Below, one piece after another: positions 45,945 through 57,675 of a DNA stretch of 64,000 nt. Both the position numbers and the translations under genes were made by a program. Location: positions 39,346,620-39,410,619 of the forward strand of contig NC_080421.1 of NCBI RefSeq assembly GCF_029873635.1, given 5' to 3'. The notes under the pieces were generated by a model. The model was not told the origin of the DNA and made no database searches. It saw only the letters and a program-made list of their open reading frames with translations. The first letter of the stretch is position 1; the number at the start of each line of letters is the position of its first letter. The stretch comes from Malania oleifera (lineage: Eukaryota; Streptophyta; Magnoliopsida; Santalales; Ximeniaceae).

Positions 45945-46757
45945 TCCTCTCATTTGTTTTGATTAGAAACTTTGATTAGCCTAACTTTTCTCTTAAATCT
46001 TTTTCCTAATAAAATTTCCCCCACATAGTCTTTTACTTGAAAAATCATTTTGGGGTCAAATTTGTTACACTCTCCAAACTCTCTTTCGTTTATTTTTGTC
46101 AATCATTTTTAAGAGAGTATTTTGTTTGGGCATTTGTTTTTTGTATTCATAGCATAAATATTTTTGAACTTTACTCCTAGATTCTCCAAATATATTTCAT
46201 TTGCATAAATCTTTGTTGGACAACATAATACTCATTTTTCCATATATTTTATTTGTGCAAAAAACTATTTGAAAACCAAATCCTAGGTTCTCCTACTTAG
46301 TACTAAAAATATTTTTTGGAAAATTATTTTATTAGGGTTCAAATTTTTTATGCATTTTATCATATATGTCTTTCATCAAAGATTGGAATATTTGTTTTAT
46401 AGCCTTTCTCTACTGAACATTATTACATAACATAGGAGAGTGCATTTGAGCTTAAATGTGTTCATTTCTGCTTGTATTTTTCAAAAGCATTTTCATGTAA
46501 AAAAATGTTTTTTATTGTACTGGTTGGGTTCATCCCATTAATTGAACTGGGGAGTTTCAGTCTCGTAAGTTAGACCGGTTCAGTTTTACCCGAAAATTGA
46601 ACTAGGGAATCTCAACCCTGTAAGTGAGACCGGTTCGATTTACCTCAAAAATTGAACTGGTATTTTCCTCACCACATAAGGAGAGGATGTAAATGATTTC
46701 TGCTCTGCCCATTTAAGTGAGTAGTATTAGTGTAATCCTTAGGGTGTATGCACAAGG

Positions 46758-46789
46758 TGGGGACGTAAGGCTGATTTGGCCGAACCTCG
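46758..46789 (+). promoter_or_regulatory. Conserved R/U5 hairpin, LTR L copy
   Basis: TGGGG-ACGTAA-GGCT-GATTT-GGCC-GAA-CCTCG. The outer stem keeps pairing through G-U pairs where D has G-C and A-U. Confidence 0.65.
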
Positions 46790-47979
46790 ATAACAAATAT
46801 CTTGTGTCGCTCTCTCCCTATCTCATTTAAATTACTACACTTTAAATTCAGTATGTGTATTCCTATTTATTTACTGTTATATTATTTGCATGCACACTTT
46901 TATCTTAAATGAGATATGTTGTACACGTATATGCCTGCACTCACAGTTCAATTATTTTACATACACATTTGCATTGTGAATGAGATATGATTTGTAATGA
47001 ATCGGTATAAATGTTTAATTTAGACAAAATGTTTTTAAAACCCAATTGACCCCCCTATTGGAATCACACCAATTTCAATAGCATCCCCCTCTATGCCAAA
47101 GACTGGGGATGATTTGGGCTGCCTATGCCATAATTTTAAGCTCCTTCGGTCCAAGGTGCACCACGAGATGGCTGAGACCAGGAGGACTATTTCACAAAGA
47201 TTTGGAGCATTGGTTGGAGTGCTTCAAATTCACTTCCTGTAGGAGTTTGAAACCTTCCATTTTATAGGATTCTCGGCTCCAGCGATGGCCCCTAGCCCTT
47301 TAGTGCCTTCAGCTTCCTCTTCTCTTGCAGCTACCCCAACAGTACGCTCTCCGGCTTGACTATCTCCCCTTCCTCAAGCCACTCCATTGGCAAGCTTGGT
47401 GGCTATAATTGAGTTTGAATTTTTGGGTAGGAGGAACAAAATACCCCTCCTATAGAGATCCCATCACCAGCTGCAACTGCAGGCAAGGCTCAGCCCCCTA
47501 CACATTCCATTGAGGTGTCTGCTGCTCCAGTGCCGACTATTGACCCTTTTGACTCTCCTATACCTACCCCACCGGCCCCTATCATAATGACAACTCTCAT
47601 TTTTCGAATAAACGTCCCCTTAACCTTAGCACTTCTTTAGGTGAGGCCATTACTTGCTATCATCCCTCTCCAGCACTTTTTGGTGGAGGACTTCACTATT
47701 CCTAGGAGCTTCATTGAACCATTTCTCTCTAACACCCTGCTAGTGGCACCTATGCTGGCTCCACAGGCACCTACTCGGGTGCCATTTCCTGTTCCCACTT
47801 CACCTGATTCACCAGCAGTGTCTGGCCATGTTTCTGAGGAGGAGGAGGCTACCCCGAGCCTTCACTATGGCACTGCTTGCCATTCTAATAAGGGTCATCG
47901 TTCCGATGCGTCTGGTGATTTAGGGGGCGATGATTCCAATTACAACACTGGAGGGTTGACCGAGGAGGACTGGGATTAG

Positions 47980-49183
47980 GCTAGGACCAGTTCTTTGGAT
48001 CTTTTGATTCAATCTTTGTATACTATTTTCTTTATTTTTATTTCTTTTCTTTTCTTTTATTTGTATTTCCCTGTAGTCTATTTCAACATGCTTTTGAATG
48101 GCTGTACTTGTACTTTGATGCTCTATATACATTGTAATGCCTTTGAGATCAATGATAATACATAGTACTTTTGGTATCTACTTGTCTTTTGTGCTTTAGT
48201 GTATCAATGCATGTTTATGCTATTTATGGATTATATGGATATACTTATTGATGCAGGTACACTAGTTGATTTAATGGCACCGTGCTGTGTTTCCTTTTTC
48301 ATGCTTCCCAAGTTCTTTCTTTCCACACTTTAGTAGGGACACTGAAGTTTTAAATTGGGGGTAGGGGGTTAGGAAAACACTACACGACATATGTTGATCA
48401 CAAAACTGACACTTTTAAAAATTTTCAGTGAACAATACATGTTTGATGCCATGATAATAGTTTCCATATCCTTTACATACCTCTATATAACCTATATGTT
48501 ACATGTTTAGGCCCATCATCTAGATGAATTTGTTATGCTCACTAATGAAGTAGTGAGTTACTTGTGCGTAGCTTCACATAATATAGCCAATATACCTGTC
48601 TTACAGCTATATGTGAGTTGACTAGTGATTCATTTGTTTTAATATTATGGTATAAGTTCTTGTATTCACATGGTACTTCACAAGGCTATGACGCATGTTC
48701 ACATTATTTGTAGCACTTAGGGTTCCTTAAGAGCAGTACTGAGAGAACAAACGTGGTGACTATGACACCTTGTGAGGTATTGTTGAGTTCACAGAACTAA
48801 ACTTTCCCTTCCTAGATTTTCCTTGCATGCTAGTCTCAGTTTTTACATTTGCTAGCCTAGAGGTGAAGTCTAGTGGGGAGATATAAACCTAGGTCTTGTA
48901 GCCTACACATGACATGAAAATTAAGCCACTCCTAGAGAAAGATATAGTTCATGGAACTCCTTTTCGAGCTTAATTTCCTATCGGTGGTATGAAGACGTAA
49001 AGGTTGTCTTGATTATCCTAGCTGACCATGAAATAAAAATGTTAAAGAATGAGTAGAAGATAAATACAAATGAAAAATACATAGAATACCTATTACAAAT
49101 ATAAAAGGGTCAAGCTGGGGACATAACACACATGATCCTGCACGTAACTGTTTGATGCATATAATGTATTCATGCTTGGTTTA
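47980..49183 (+). other. 3' noncoding region of element C
   Basis: After ORF3 comes about 370 bp without features, then a polypurine-like tract TTGGGGGTAGGGGG (about 48355-48368). Some 800 bp follow that are homologous to the 3' noncoding region of B. It ends where LTR M begins. No ORF. Confidence 0.65.
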
Positions 49184-49901
49184 TGTTGTAAGTGGTGTAA
49201 TCCCAAGAGGGGAGTTAATTAGGTGTTTAAAAATATTTAGCTAATCTAAACTTTATGTCGATTCACCAAAAAACATATCTTATTCAAAGAATAAGCGTGC
49301 ATGTAAAATGATTTACCAATTAATGCGAACATACATGAGTGCAGCATAGCTCATTTAAATTAAATGTGTGCATGTAAATAAGTTTAACAATAAATAAACA
49401 AGCATACACAAATGGAAATTAAAGTGCAAAAAGTAAATGAGATAGAGAGAGGTGTTATCAAGGTACAGCCAAACCAACCTACGTCCTCGCCTTGGCCAAT
49501 CCCTCCAAGGATTCCATTATCCCTACTCACTTAAACAAGTGAAGCAAAGGCCATATACAACCTCTCCTTATGGGGAGAGGAATACCCCAGCTACACTTAC
49601 CAGTCGGAGCCACAACCCAGCAACACTTTATGGGCGGCACCACAACCCAACTCAATTACCAGGCGAAGCTCAACTGGTCTCCTTTATAGGGCAGAAACTC
49701 CCCAGTTCAATTTATCGAGATGAATCAAACAGATCTCCCTTATGGGTCAAAGACTCCCCAGCTCAATTCACGGGATGAACCGAACCAGTACAAAAAACAT
49801 TTTGTACAATAAAGTGCTTCTAATACAAGTAGAGATGTACACAATAAAGGCCTTAAAATACACTTTTGTATGATATGAAATATGCTCAAGAGAGTAAGGG
49901 T
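49184..49901 (-). repeat. Copia LTR M (minus), downstream part
   Basis: On the plus strand it begins TGTTGTAAGTGGTGTAATCCC (minus end ...CCACTTACAACA) and matches the last ~700 bp of LTR L in reverse, including the hairpin (49459-49489) and the repeated AACTGG segments. Element N cuts it at 49901. The rest of M would lie to the right of N, outside the window. Confidence 0.8.
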
Positions 49902-51806
49902 TGTTGGCTTACTTAGGCTTACAAACTCTTGGTTTTGATGATAACAAAGTAAAAGTTATTTAATATATTTTTCAAGTGATATGATTATAGGTAAAGATGA
50001 ATTGCTCAAAATACATATACCCTGATATGAAAGCTTACAAGGGTCAAGGAACGAAGAGTGGTTCATGAGAATATCAAAGCTCTATAAATGAAAGCTCCAA
50101 AAGAAGTCTAAAAGATTGAAAAGCAGCATAGAAAGGACTCAAAGCCAAGAAAATGTCAAAACAGCTTAGGTCAAAATCTTTGTAAGTACTTCTAAGTTTA
50201 TTTAAATATGAAGTTTTCATTTTGAAGATTTTTAGGCAAAAGAGACTTAGAGAGCTTAATATAAAACTTGGAACAAAAAAGAAAAAAGAAAAAAGTGAAG
50301 CAAGTTCATATTCCAAGATTAATTGAGCAAAGAAGAAAGAATTTAAAAATATGTTGGAAATGTAAAAAATGTCAGTTGACAAACGATTGTCTGTTTATGG
50401 ACAAATGACTGGTAAATTTAGTAAAGCTTAACTGAAAATAGAAGCCTGACAAATGACTGCTAGTGCCAAATGAGAAGTCTGTGAGTGTTCTGTTAGACGA
50501 CTATTTACCTTCTGTGTATATTGAAAAACTTGAATTGTTCATGGACAGACGACTGTCACCTTATGGACAAACAACTGCCACCTCACTGAATTGTATTATA
50601 ACTACATTATTCTAGTGACAGACGATTGCCACCTCTTTGCCTATGTTTTTATAGTTATAACATATGGACAGACGACTGCCAGGACTTCACAGTCGTCTAA
50701 CTCGTGGCATTTTTCTAATTTCCAACAGATATAATTTTTGAAATTCAAATAATTGGGAACTCAAATAATTTTAATATTTGGAAACAACACTAAGTATTCT
50801 TGGGGAACAAGCAAGAGGGTTTCCTGCCTCTATAAATACCCTCAAGGATCATTGTTTTGCAAACCAAGAAATCAATTTAGCTCTCATTCTCTCTCAAAGC
50901 CTACGAAAATTCTGAAAGTGTGCTATTACTCTCATATCTCACGAAATTCTCTCAAAGCTTTGCTAAGTTTCTCACTGAGTTTGTGCATCAAGTTGTTAAT
51001 TCTTTCACAAAAAGATACCTACGGTGATAAGTTTTCTAAAAGCTTCATTCTAAAATTCATATTCTGAATTTATAGAAGTACTTAGTGTTTCAATTTGTAC
51101 TAATCAGCTCTCCGAGGAGCAAGTTCTTGTACATCTTGTTTTATATCTTTGTAATAGGTTAGTTGAAAGTTCGAGTGCTGAATCATTGTACCAAACAAGG
51201 GGATATTGTTTGGAGAAGGCATGCTCTAGCCTTATTCAAAGAGTGTTTGTAACTGGTCTTGTTCCACCCGGTAAAGGAATGGTAATAGTGAAACCTTTGG
51301 TGGTTTTGCCAAAAGTGAGGACGTAGGCTATGTTGAAGCCAAACCTCGTAAAAATCCATGTATTCTTATTTCTCTACTCTACTCTTTATATTTATTTTTA
51401 CAAAAGATATAATCAGTGTGGTTGCTTTAAAGTTCAATTATGAATGTTTGGTTGTTAAGTAGACTGGAAGGTAATTCGTTTTGGATTGATCAGCATTGAT
51501 TGCAGAAACCGAAAGGGACTATGTTGGTTGATCATTCTTGACTTATTAATCTGAAAGTTTATTTAAAAACTAAACATTAGGAAGAAGAATAATTGTGATA
51601 CAAGGCATATTACAAGTTTAGCAAATTTTCACATATATACAGAGTTATTGTTGCAACAATTGAGTGATTGATCTTGTTGTGTTGATTGTGATTGTATTTA
51701 AGTTTTGATTGTCATCACAACTCAAAAGAACTAAGACTAAAGGGAATAAAATTTTTAAAAAACCAATTCACACCCCCCCCCCTTTTGGGAAGCTATTCCA
51801 ATTTCA
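49902..51806 (+). repeat. 5' LTR of element N
   Basis: Starts TGTTGGCTTACTTAGG, ends GGGAAGCTATTCCAATTTCA, 1,905 bp. Array 50370-50700, TATAAATA at 50831, hairpin 51316-51348, and a C run before TTTTGGGAAGC. Confidence 0.9.
50370..50700 (+). promoter_or_regulatory. CpG-word array of LTR N
   Basis: About nine degenerate copies of GGACAGACGACTGCCA (for example GACAAACGATTGTC, GGACAGACGACTGTCACC, GACAGACGATTGCCACC) end about 130 bp before the TATA box. Confidence 0.7.
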
Positions 51807-51808
51807 AT

Positions 51809-51821
51809 TGGTATCAGAACC
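51809..51821 (+). other. Primer binding site of N
   Basis: TGGTATCAGAACC is one base off the initiator tRNA-Met type site and lies two bases after the LTR. Confidence 0.9.
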
Positions 51822-51862
51822 TAGTTATAGTAATTCCTAACAAGAAACTATAAAAAGATCAA

Positions 51863-53327
51863 ACGGCAAATATAGGAGTAGCACCCTTTGGTGAAGGCCA
51901 ATCCTTAACCCGTCCACCGATTTTTTGTGGACATAATTATACATTTTGGAAAAAGAGAATGCAAGTCTATCTCCAACACATGGATTAGGAAGCATGGGAA
52001 GTAGTTATGGATGGAGACCTTATTCCCACAAAAATAGTAGATGGAAAATAGATTCCAAAAGAAAAAAAAGGATATGACCAATTCAGACTATAAAATGCTT
52101 CAAATCAATTCAAACATTATAAATGCTTTATACTATGCCTTAGATGCTAATGAATTTAATAGGGTCATGCCATGCAAGACGGCTAAAGAAATATGGGACA
52201 AATTGGAAGTGACATATGAAGAAACTATAGATGTTAGGGGCAATAGGATAGATATGTTAACAAGCGAATATGAAACATTCAAGATGAATTCAGATGAAAC
52301 AATATCAAGTATGTATACCAGATTTACACATATAATAAATTCCTTAAGTGCCTTAGGGAAAACTTATGCTACCTACGAAATGATTAGAAAAATTCTAAGA
52401 GGCCTTCCCTAAATAGGGGAACCAAAGGCTACAACTATCACTGAAGGTAAAAACCTTAAGACATCTTCTTTAGATGAACTCATAGGTTCACTTCTCACCT
52501 ATGAAATGATTTTAAGAGAAAGGAATCCTGAACCAAAGCATAAAAGATCCATTACACTAAAAGTTTCTAGCCAAAACTCTAGTGAAGAGGAAAGTGAAAC
52601 AAGTGACTTAGATCAAGATGAACTAGCATTCATCACTAAGAGACTAGGTAAGTTCTATAGAAGGAATAAAAGATTTCTTAGGAAGTTCAATAAAAAGAAA
52701 CCTGAAAAAGGAGAGACAAGTAAGAAAGAAAATAAAAGTAAGAATGAACCTCCAATATGTTATCATTGCAAGAAATCAGGGCATATCAAACCGGATTGTA
52801 CGTTGCTCAAGAAAGACAAGAAGAAAAAGAAGGAAGCTATGAAAGCCACGTGGGATGATTCAAGATCCAGTGAGACAGAAAACGAATCAAGTGGACAAGA
52901 GATGGAAAATATATGTTTCATGGTGAATGAAGAAAAGGTAAACTCCTACTATTCCTCTACATAATCTTACAATGAGTCGTGTGATGAGTCATGTAATAGC
53001 ATGCCTTCCTATAATGAATTGCAAGCTGAGTTGTTTTCTTTGCATAAGAGATTCATAAAAATTTCTAAGAGAAACATAACTCTAAAAAACCAAGATAAAT
53101 AATTAATGAAGCAACTTGAATCCTCCAAAGTTATTGAAGAGGAAAAAGATTCTTGTATTAAAAAGTTAGAAGAGGAAGTAAAAGAAATGACTTAAGAGCT
53201 AGGCAAAAATCATGTAGATGATTTGAATAAAAAGATTTTAGAGATAAATGAACTTAAGAAATTTGTAGAGGATAAAGAGAAAATTATATATAACTTTACC
53301 AAAGGAAAAGATAACTTTGAAAAATGA
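51863..53327 (+). pseudogene. Gag of element N (start codon lost, broken)
   Basis: The gag start aligns with ACG at 51863, so the ATG has become ACG. A TAG at 51986-51988 and an extra A in the A-run near 52060 follow. From 52041 the core is readable (SDYKMLQINSNIINALYYAL), then a stop near 52410. The segment 52506-52964 has an intact zinc knuckle (CYHCKKSGHIKPDC), and the coiled coil has three more stops. The frame ends with TGA at 53325-53327, overlapping the pol ATG at 53324. Same architecture as gag of H. Confidence 0.88.
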
Positions 53328-56300
53328 TTGGACAGCAAAGACTACATGGAAATAAAGAAGGAATAGGTTATAATGGAAAAAAAAAAGGAGTAAAAGATTA
53401 AACATGCGATACTTCGTCAAGGAAGCCACGCACTATGCTAGCACCTCTTCAAGCAGCAAACATGAACACACCACTTGCTATATGTGCAAGACTAAAGGTC
53501 ACATAATGTTCGATTGCCCACTAAAAAAGAAAGTATGTTAAAGTGCAAGGAGAATGGAAAGTCAATAATGGAACTAACAACAAAACAAAGAAAGCTAAAA
53601 GAATTTGGGTTTCAAAGACCAACACAAAGAATCCTCCATTGTCAGTATGCTTTAGGACTTCACTATCAACGGATAAATGGTACTTGGACAGCGGATGTTC
53701 AAGGCAAATGACCGGTGATAGGACCAAGTTCACTACTTTGAAACACAAGGATAGGGGATACGTCACCTTTGGCGACAATGCCAAAGGTAACGTTATTGGT
53801 GTCGAGAAAATAGGTAAAGAACCTTCTCTTACCATTGATAATGTATTATTGGTAGAAGGATTAAAACACAACCTTTTAAGCATAATCCCATTAAGTGACA
53901 AAGGGTTCGAAATAACTTTTAAGAAAGAAAAATGTGTTATCCAAAATCCTAAGAAAAATAAAACCTTATTTACAACTTATAGGATAAATAATGTTTATTA
54001 TATAATTCTTGAAAGCTTAGTAAATCAGAGCGTAACTTGTTTGGCAGCAATGAATGAAACAAGTTGGCTATGACATAGGAAACTAGGACATGCTAGCATG
54101 GACCTATTATCCAAATTATCAAAGAAAAATCTTGTAAAAGAACTACCAAATACTAAATTCATAGAAAACAAGATGTGTGATGCATGCCAAAAGGGAAAGC
54201 AAGTTGAAACAAGTTTCAAAAATAAAAAATACATACCTACTAAAAGACCTCTAGAATTGCTGTACGTAGACTTATTTGGTCCAACTAGAACCTTAAGCCT
54301 ATGAGGTAAACAATATGCTTTTGTAATAGTAGATGATTATTCAAGATTCACTTGGGTATTATTCTTAGCAAAAAAAGATGAAGCTTGTGACATACTAATC
54401 ACATTATGTAAGAAATTACAAAATGAAAAGGGCTATAATATAACAAACTTCAGAAGTGATCAAGGTAGGGAGTTTAAAAACAAAAATGTTGAAAAATTAT
54501 GAAATGAATATGGAATAAGTCATAATTTTTCAGCACCTAGGACTCCACAACAAAATGGAGTTGTTGAAAGAAAAAATAGAACCTTACAAGAAATGGCAAG
54601 AACTATGTTAAACGAAAATAGTTTACCTAAATATTTTTGGGCAGAAGTTGAGAATACAGCTTGTCACATCATAAATAGAGTATCCATACAATCTAATATA
54701 GACAAAATGCCATATGAATTATGGAAAGGAAGAAAACCCAAAATTTCTTACATTCATGTATTTGGTTACAAATGCTTTATCCTTAATACTAAAGATGATC
54801 TAGGAAAATTCGATGCAAAATCTGATGAAGGAACTTTCTTAGGTTACTCAACAAATAGTAAAACTTATAAGGTTTACAATAAAAGAACTCTTACAATTAT
54901 TGAATCAATACACATAACTTTTGATGAATCAAATGATCATGTCGACAAAATTAAGATTGATGAAAAAGAAGATATTTCACAAAAAGAAGAAGATATTGAA
55001 ATAAAAGAAAAAAATAATAATGAAGCTTCAAAAGAAAACACCATTGAAAATCTAAAACTACCTAAAGAATGGAGATATGCTAAAAGTCACCCAAAAGACC
55101 AAATTCTTGGAGAACCATCAAAAGGAATAACCACTAGAGCCTTATTAAAAAACATTTGTAACCATTATGCTTTCTTGTCTCAAGATGAACCCAAAAATAT
55201 TGAAGAATCCTTAAAGATGACTCTTGGATTATAGCTATACAGGAGGAATTAAATCAATTTGAAAGAAGTCAAGTATCAGAACTTATACCTAAACCCAAAG
55301 ATAAGTCAATCACAGGCACTAAATGGGTGTTTAGAAATAAAAAGGATGAAATTGGGGTAGTTGTAAGAAATAAAGTTAGGCTTGTAGCACAAGGTTACAA
55401 TCAAGAAGAAGGCATTGATTATGAAGAAACCTTTGCTCCTGTAGCAAGGATGGAAGCAATAAGGATTCTTCTTGCCTATGCAGCCTATAAAGACTTCAAA
55501 TTATACCAAATGGATGTAAAAAGTGCATTCCTAAATGGCTATATTAATGAAGATGTTTACGTTAAACAACCACTAAGTTTTGAAGACTCTAAAAATCCAA
55601 ATCACGTATTCAAGCTAACTAAAGTCCTATATGGATTGAAACAAGCTCTTAGAGATTGGTATAATAGACTAAGCAAATTCCTACTCCAAAACAATTTTTC
55701 AAGAGGAAAGCTAGATAACACCTTATTTATAAAAACCAAAGATAATGATATGCTTGTAGTACAAATTTGTGCTGATGATATTATATTTGGAGCAACTCAT
55801 GAAAACTTGTGTAATGAATTGCTGCAACTATGCAAAGAGAGTTTGAAATGAGCATGATAGGAGGGTTAAATTACTTTCTAGGATTACAAATCAAACAACC
55901 TAAAAATGGAATTTTCATAAATCAAACTAAGTATATTAAAGACACGTTAAAAAAGTTTGATATGGAAGAAAGTCAACCTATAGGAACTCCCATGAACACC
56001 TCAACTAGTCTAGACAAGGATGAAAAAGGGAAACAAGTTGATACCAAGCATTACCGAGGCATGATAGGAAGCTTACTTTACTTAACCACTAGTAGACTAG
56101 ATATCATGTTCAGTGAATGTATGTGTGCTAGGTTCCAATCGGCTCCCTAGGAATCATATCAAATAGCAGTGAAACGAATCCTTACATATTTGCTAGGCAC
56201 ATTAGATTTAGGATTATGGTATCCAAAAGGAACTGAGTTTGAAATGATGAGTTATTCAGATGCAGATTATGCGGGATGCAAAATAGATAGAAAAAGCACT

Positions 56301-56701
56301 AGTGGGACTTGTCACTTCTTAAGACACTCACTAGTTTCTTAGTTTTCAAAGAAACAAAATTCTGTAGTATTATCTATAGTTGAAGCAGAATACATAGCAG
56401 CTGGGAGCTGTTGTGCTCAAACTTTATACATGAAACAACAATTAAAGGACTTCAAAATTCAATACCAAACAATCCCCATAAAATGTGATAAAACAAGCGC
56501 GATAAATATTTCAAAGAATCTAGTATCACATTCAAGAACTAAACATATTGATACATGTCGTCATTTCTTAAGAGATAATTTAGACAAGAAAGAAATAGTA
56601 CTTGAATTTATTAATACTCATGATCAATTAGCTGATATATTTACCAAACCATTAGCTGAGGATCAATTTGTATTTATCCGATGGGAATTAGGCATGTTAC
56701 A
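53324..56701 (+). pseudogene. Pol polyprotein of element N (broken)
   Basis: A second zinc knuckle (CYMCKTKGHIMFDC) comes first, then protease WYLDSGCSRQMTG in the clean segment 53543-54073. Gag-pre-integrase is read as HRKLGHASMDL after a TGA in place of Trp. The integrase core has DLFGPTR, SDQGREFK and NGVVERKN. A 213-codon integrase C-terminal segment (54593-55234) follows, then RT (55327-55851, [26 protein letters not shown]) and RNase H (56430-). The RT catalytic box reads CADDIIFG, so the usual YVDD is CADD. A frameshift lies near 55220 and another in RT near 55830. Pol is cut at 56701 by element O. More of the integrase-RT frame is open than in H. Confidence 0.9.
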
Positions 56702-56997
56702 TGTTGACCTTATTGGTCACACCCAATTTTGATTATGACAAATACTCATTGTGTCTAATGGGTGTTTGAGGTTTTGTGCAAGAACTAAGAGTGTTAAAAT
56801 CAAGATGAGCACAAAGCAAGTATAGCCTGAAGACCAATTTATATTTAGTGTTGTAATATATTTCATTTGTGAAAATTGGTCTGTAATAATAATTAGGTCT
56901 CTGGTTTGTAATAAGCTCACACACATCACATGCATGATAATACATAAGCTCAAACAAACCATGAATGAAAAATGACCTTAGAAAGACCTCAGGGTTT

Positions 56998-57550
56998 TCC
57001 CTTCGGTCGACCGACACTAGACTTTTTTGGTGCCTTTAATTTGACCCCAAGTGACCTTAGGGCACTCGCTTTTGCACTTACATGTATTAGGCACTTAAAT
57101 AGGGTTTGTATGTTTCGAGACTGGATCAAAATGCACACATTGTGCACTTTTGGTCAACCAGGCGAAGGCAGTTCATTTTGCCTTGGTTGACCGAAACAGG
57201 CCTGGGTCAATAGTTGACCAAGGCCCTAGTCGATCGACCCAGTATAGTTCAAATCCCCCAGTAGACCGAAACCCCCTGAGGTCAACATATTGACCATATG
57301 GTCAATCGAGACAAAAATGAACTCCAACTACCTGGTTGACCAAGGTTCTTCAGGAAAAATCTCAACAGTCTGGTCGACCGAACCATACAGTTCAAAATGG
57401 CCCGGTTGATCGAACCTCGGTAAAATGGAAATTCGCCTTTGTAGAAACACTTTTGATCGACCGACCATTCAGCTCAAAATCCTCCTAGTCAACCGAACCA
57501 TATGAGATCTGGTCGACCAAAACCTTTCTGGTCGACCAAACCTCTCAGGT
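56998..57550 (+). promoter_or_regulatory. CpG-word array of the O 5' LTR
   Basis: About sixteen copies of GGTCGACCGAAC and decayed forms (GGTTGACC, GGTCAACC, GATCGACC, AGTTGACC) are present. The 3' LTR has the same array at about 63145-63690. Confidence 0.75.
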
Positions 57551-57639
57551 TGCCTTGATTTTTACCGCAGTTAAACATTTTTTAAACATGGTTTATTTGA
57601 AATGTCATTTTAAACTTTCCTAATAATACCCAATAGGTC

Positions 57640-57675
57640 CCTAACGGTCATATCTCTTCCCATGTCTACATATAT
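57640..57675 (+). promoter_or_regulatory. MSA-like site and TATA region of LTR O
   Basis: CCTAACGGTCA (57640-57650) matches YCYAACGGYYA fully; a decayed TATA box follows. The same site is kept in the 3' LTR at 63779-63789. Confidence 0.65.

Larger units (their letters stand above)
44923..47079 (+). repeat. Solo LTR L (copia)
   Basis: Starts CGATTGGCTTTTTGAG, the decayed counterpart of TGTTGACCTTATGAG in sister LTRs, and ends ACACCAATTTCAAT. AGCATC occurs on both sides (44918-44923 and 47080-47085), so the 5-bp duplication is AGCAT or GCATC. It contains a strong GGTCGACC array, a perfect MSA consensus site, TATAAATA at 45937, repeated TTGAACTGG-type segments near 46540-46660 and the hairpin at 46758-46789. 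Confidence 0.85.
43699..47979 (+). pseudogene. ORF3 of element C (env-position plant transposon protein), split by LTR L
   Basis: Starts MPRRSGSQVAPKQPQSSRS at 43699, a basic Ser-rich leader. The core reads DHYMTPPTASYHPKLIQEFY and VWSRSVWGIGFDLIPALIDRV (44022-44237), then a scrambled stretch and a proline-rich part (ARPPIPPPHRTPKKKKQ, 44727-44922). LTR L interrupts it, and the proline-rich C-terminal part continues to 47979 (QAPTRVPFPVPTSPDSP, acidic end TEEDWD). The pattern YHPKLIQEFYQHM resembles YYPNVVWIFYANM of ORF3 in copia element H, and both have a Ser-rich start, a proline-rich linker and an acidic tail. There are many stops and frameshifts. Function unknown; Athila-type elements are known to carry such ORFs in the env position. 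Confidence 0.65.
29970..49183 (+). mobile_element. Element C: Athila-type gypsy, pol-less, heavily interrupted
   Basis: Collinear parts on the plus strand: 5' LTR (to 31121), Asp-tRNA primer site, gag, protease, downstream ORF3 with its own leader, and a 3' noncoding region. RT, RNase H and integrase are absent between 41090 and 41140. Insertions: B at 31437-38473, K at 41754-43688, L at 44923-47079, M from 49184. The 3' LTR is not reached within the window. The frames line up across each insertion, which shows that these pieces belong to one element. Confidence 0.82.
49902..56701 (+). mobile_element. Copia element N: 5' LTR, gag and pol, cut by element O
   Basis: 5' LTR 49902-51806, primer site, gag and pol up to the end of RNase H are present. 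Element O starts at 56702 within the pol 3' end. Gag and pol are closest to H and F. ORF3 and the 3' LTR, if present, are beyond the window. Confidence 0.88.

Noticed and set aside
57000..57550. CRISPR-like look of the regularly repeated GGTCGACC words
   Set aside because: The words are short, degenerate and irregularly spaced, have no constant spacer length, and lie in plant LTRs. They are regulatory-type repeats.
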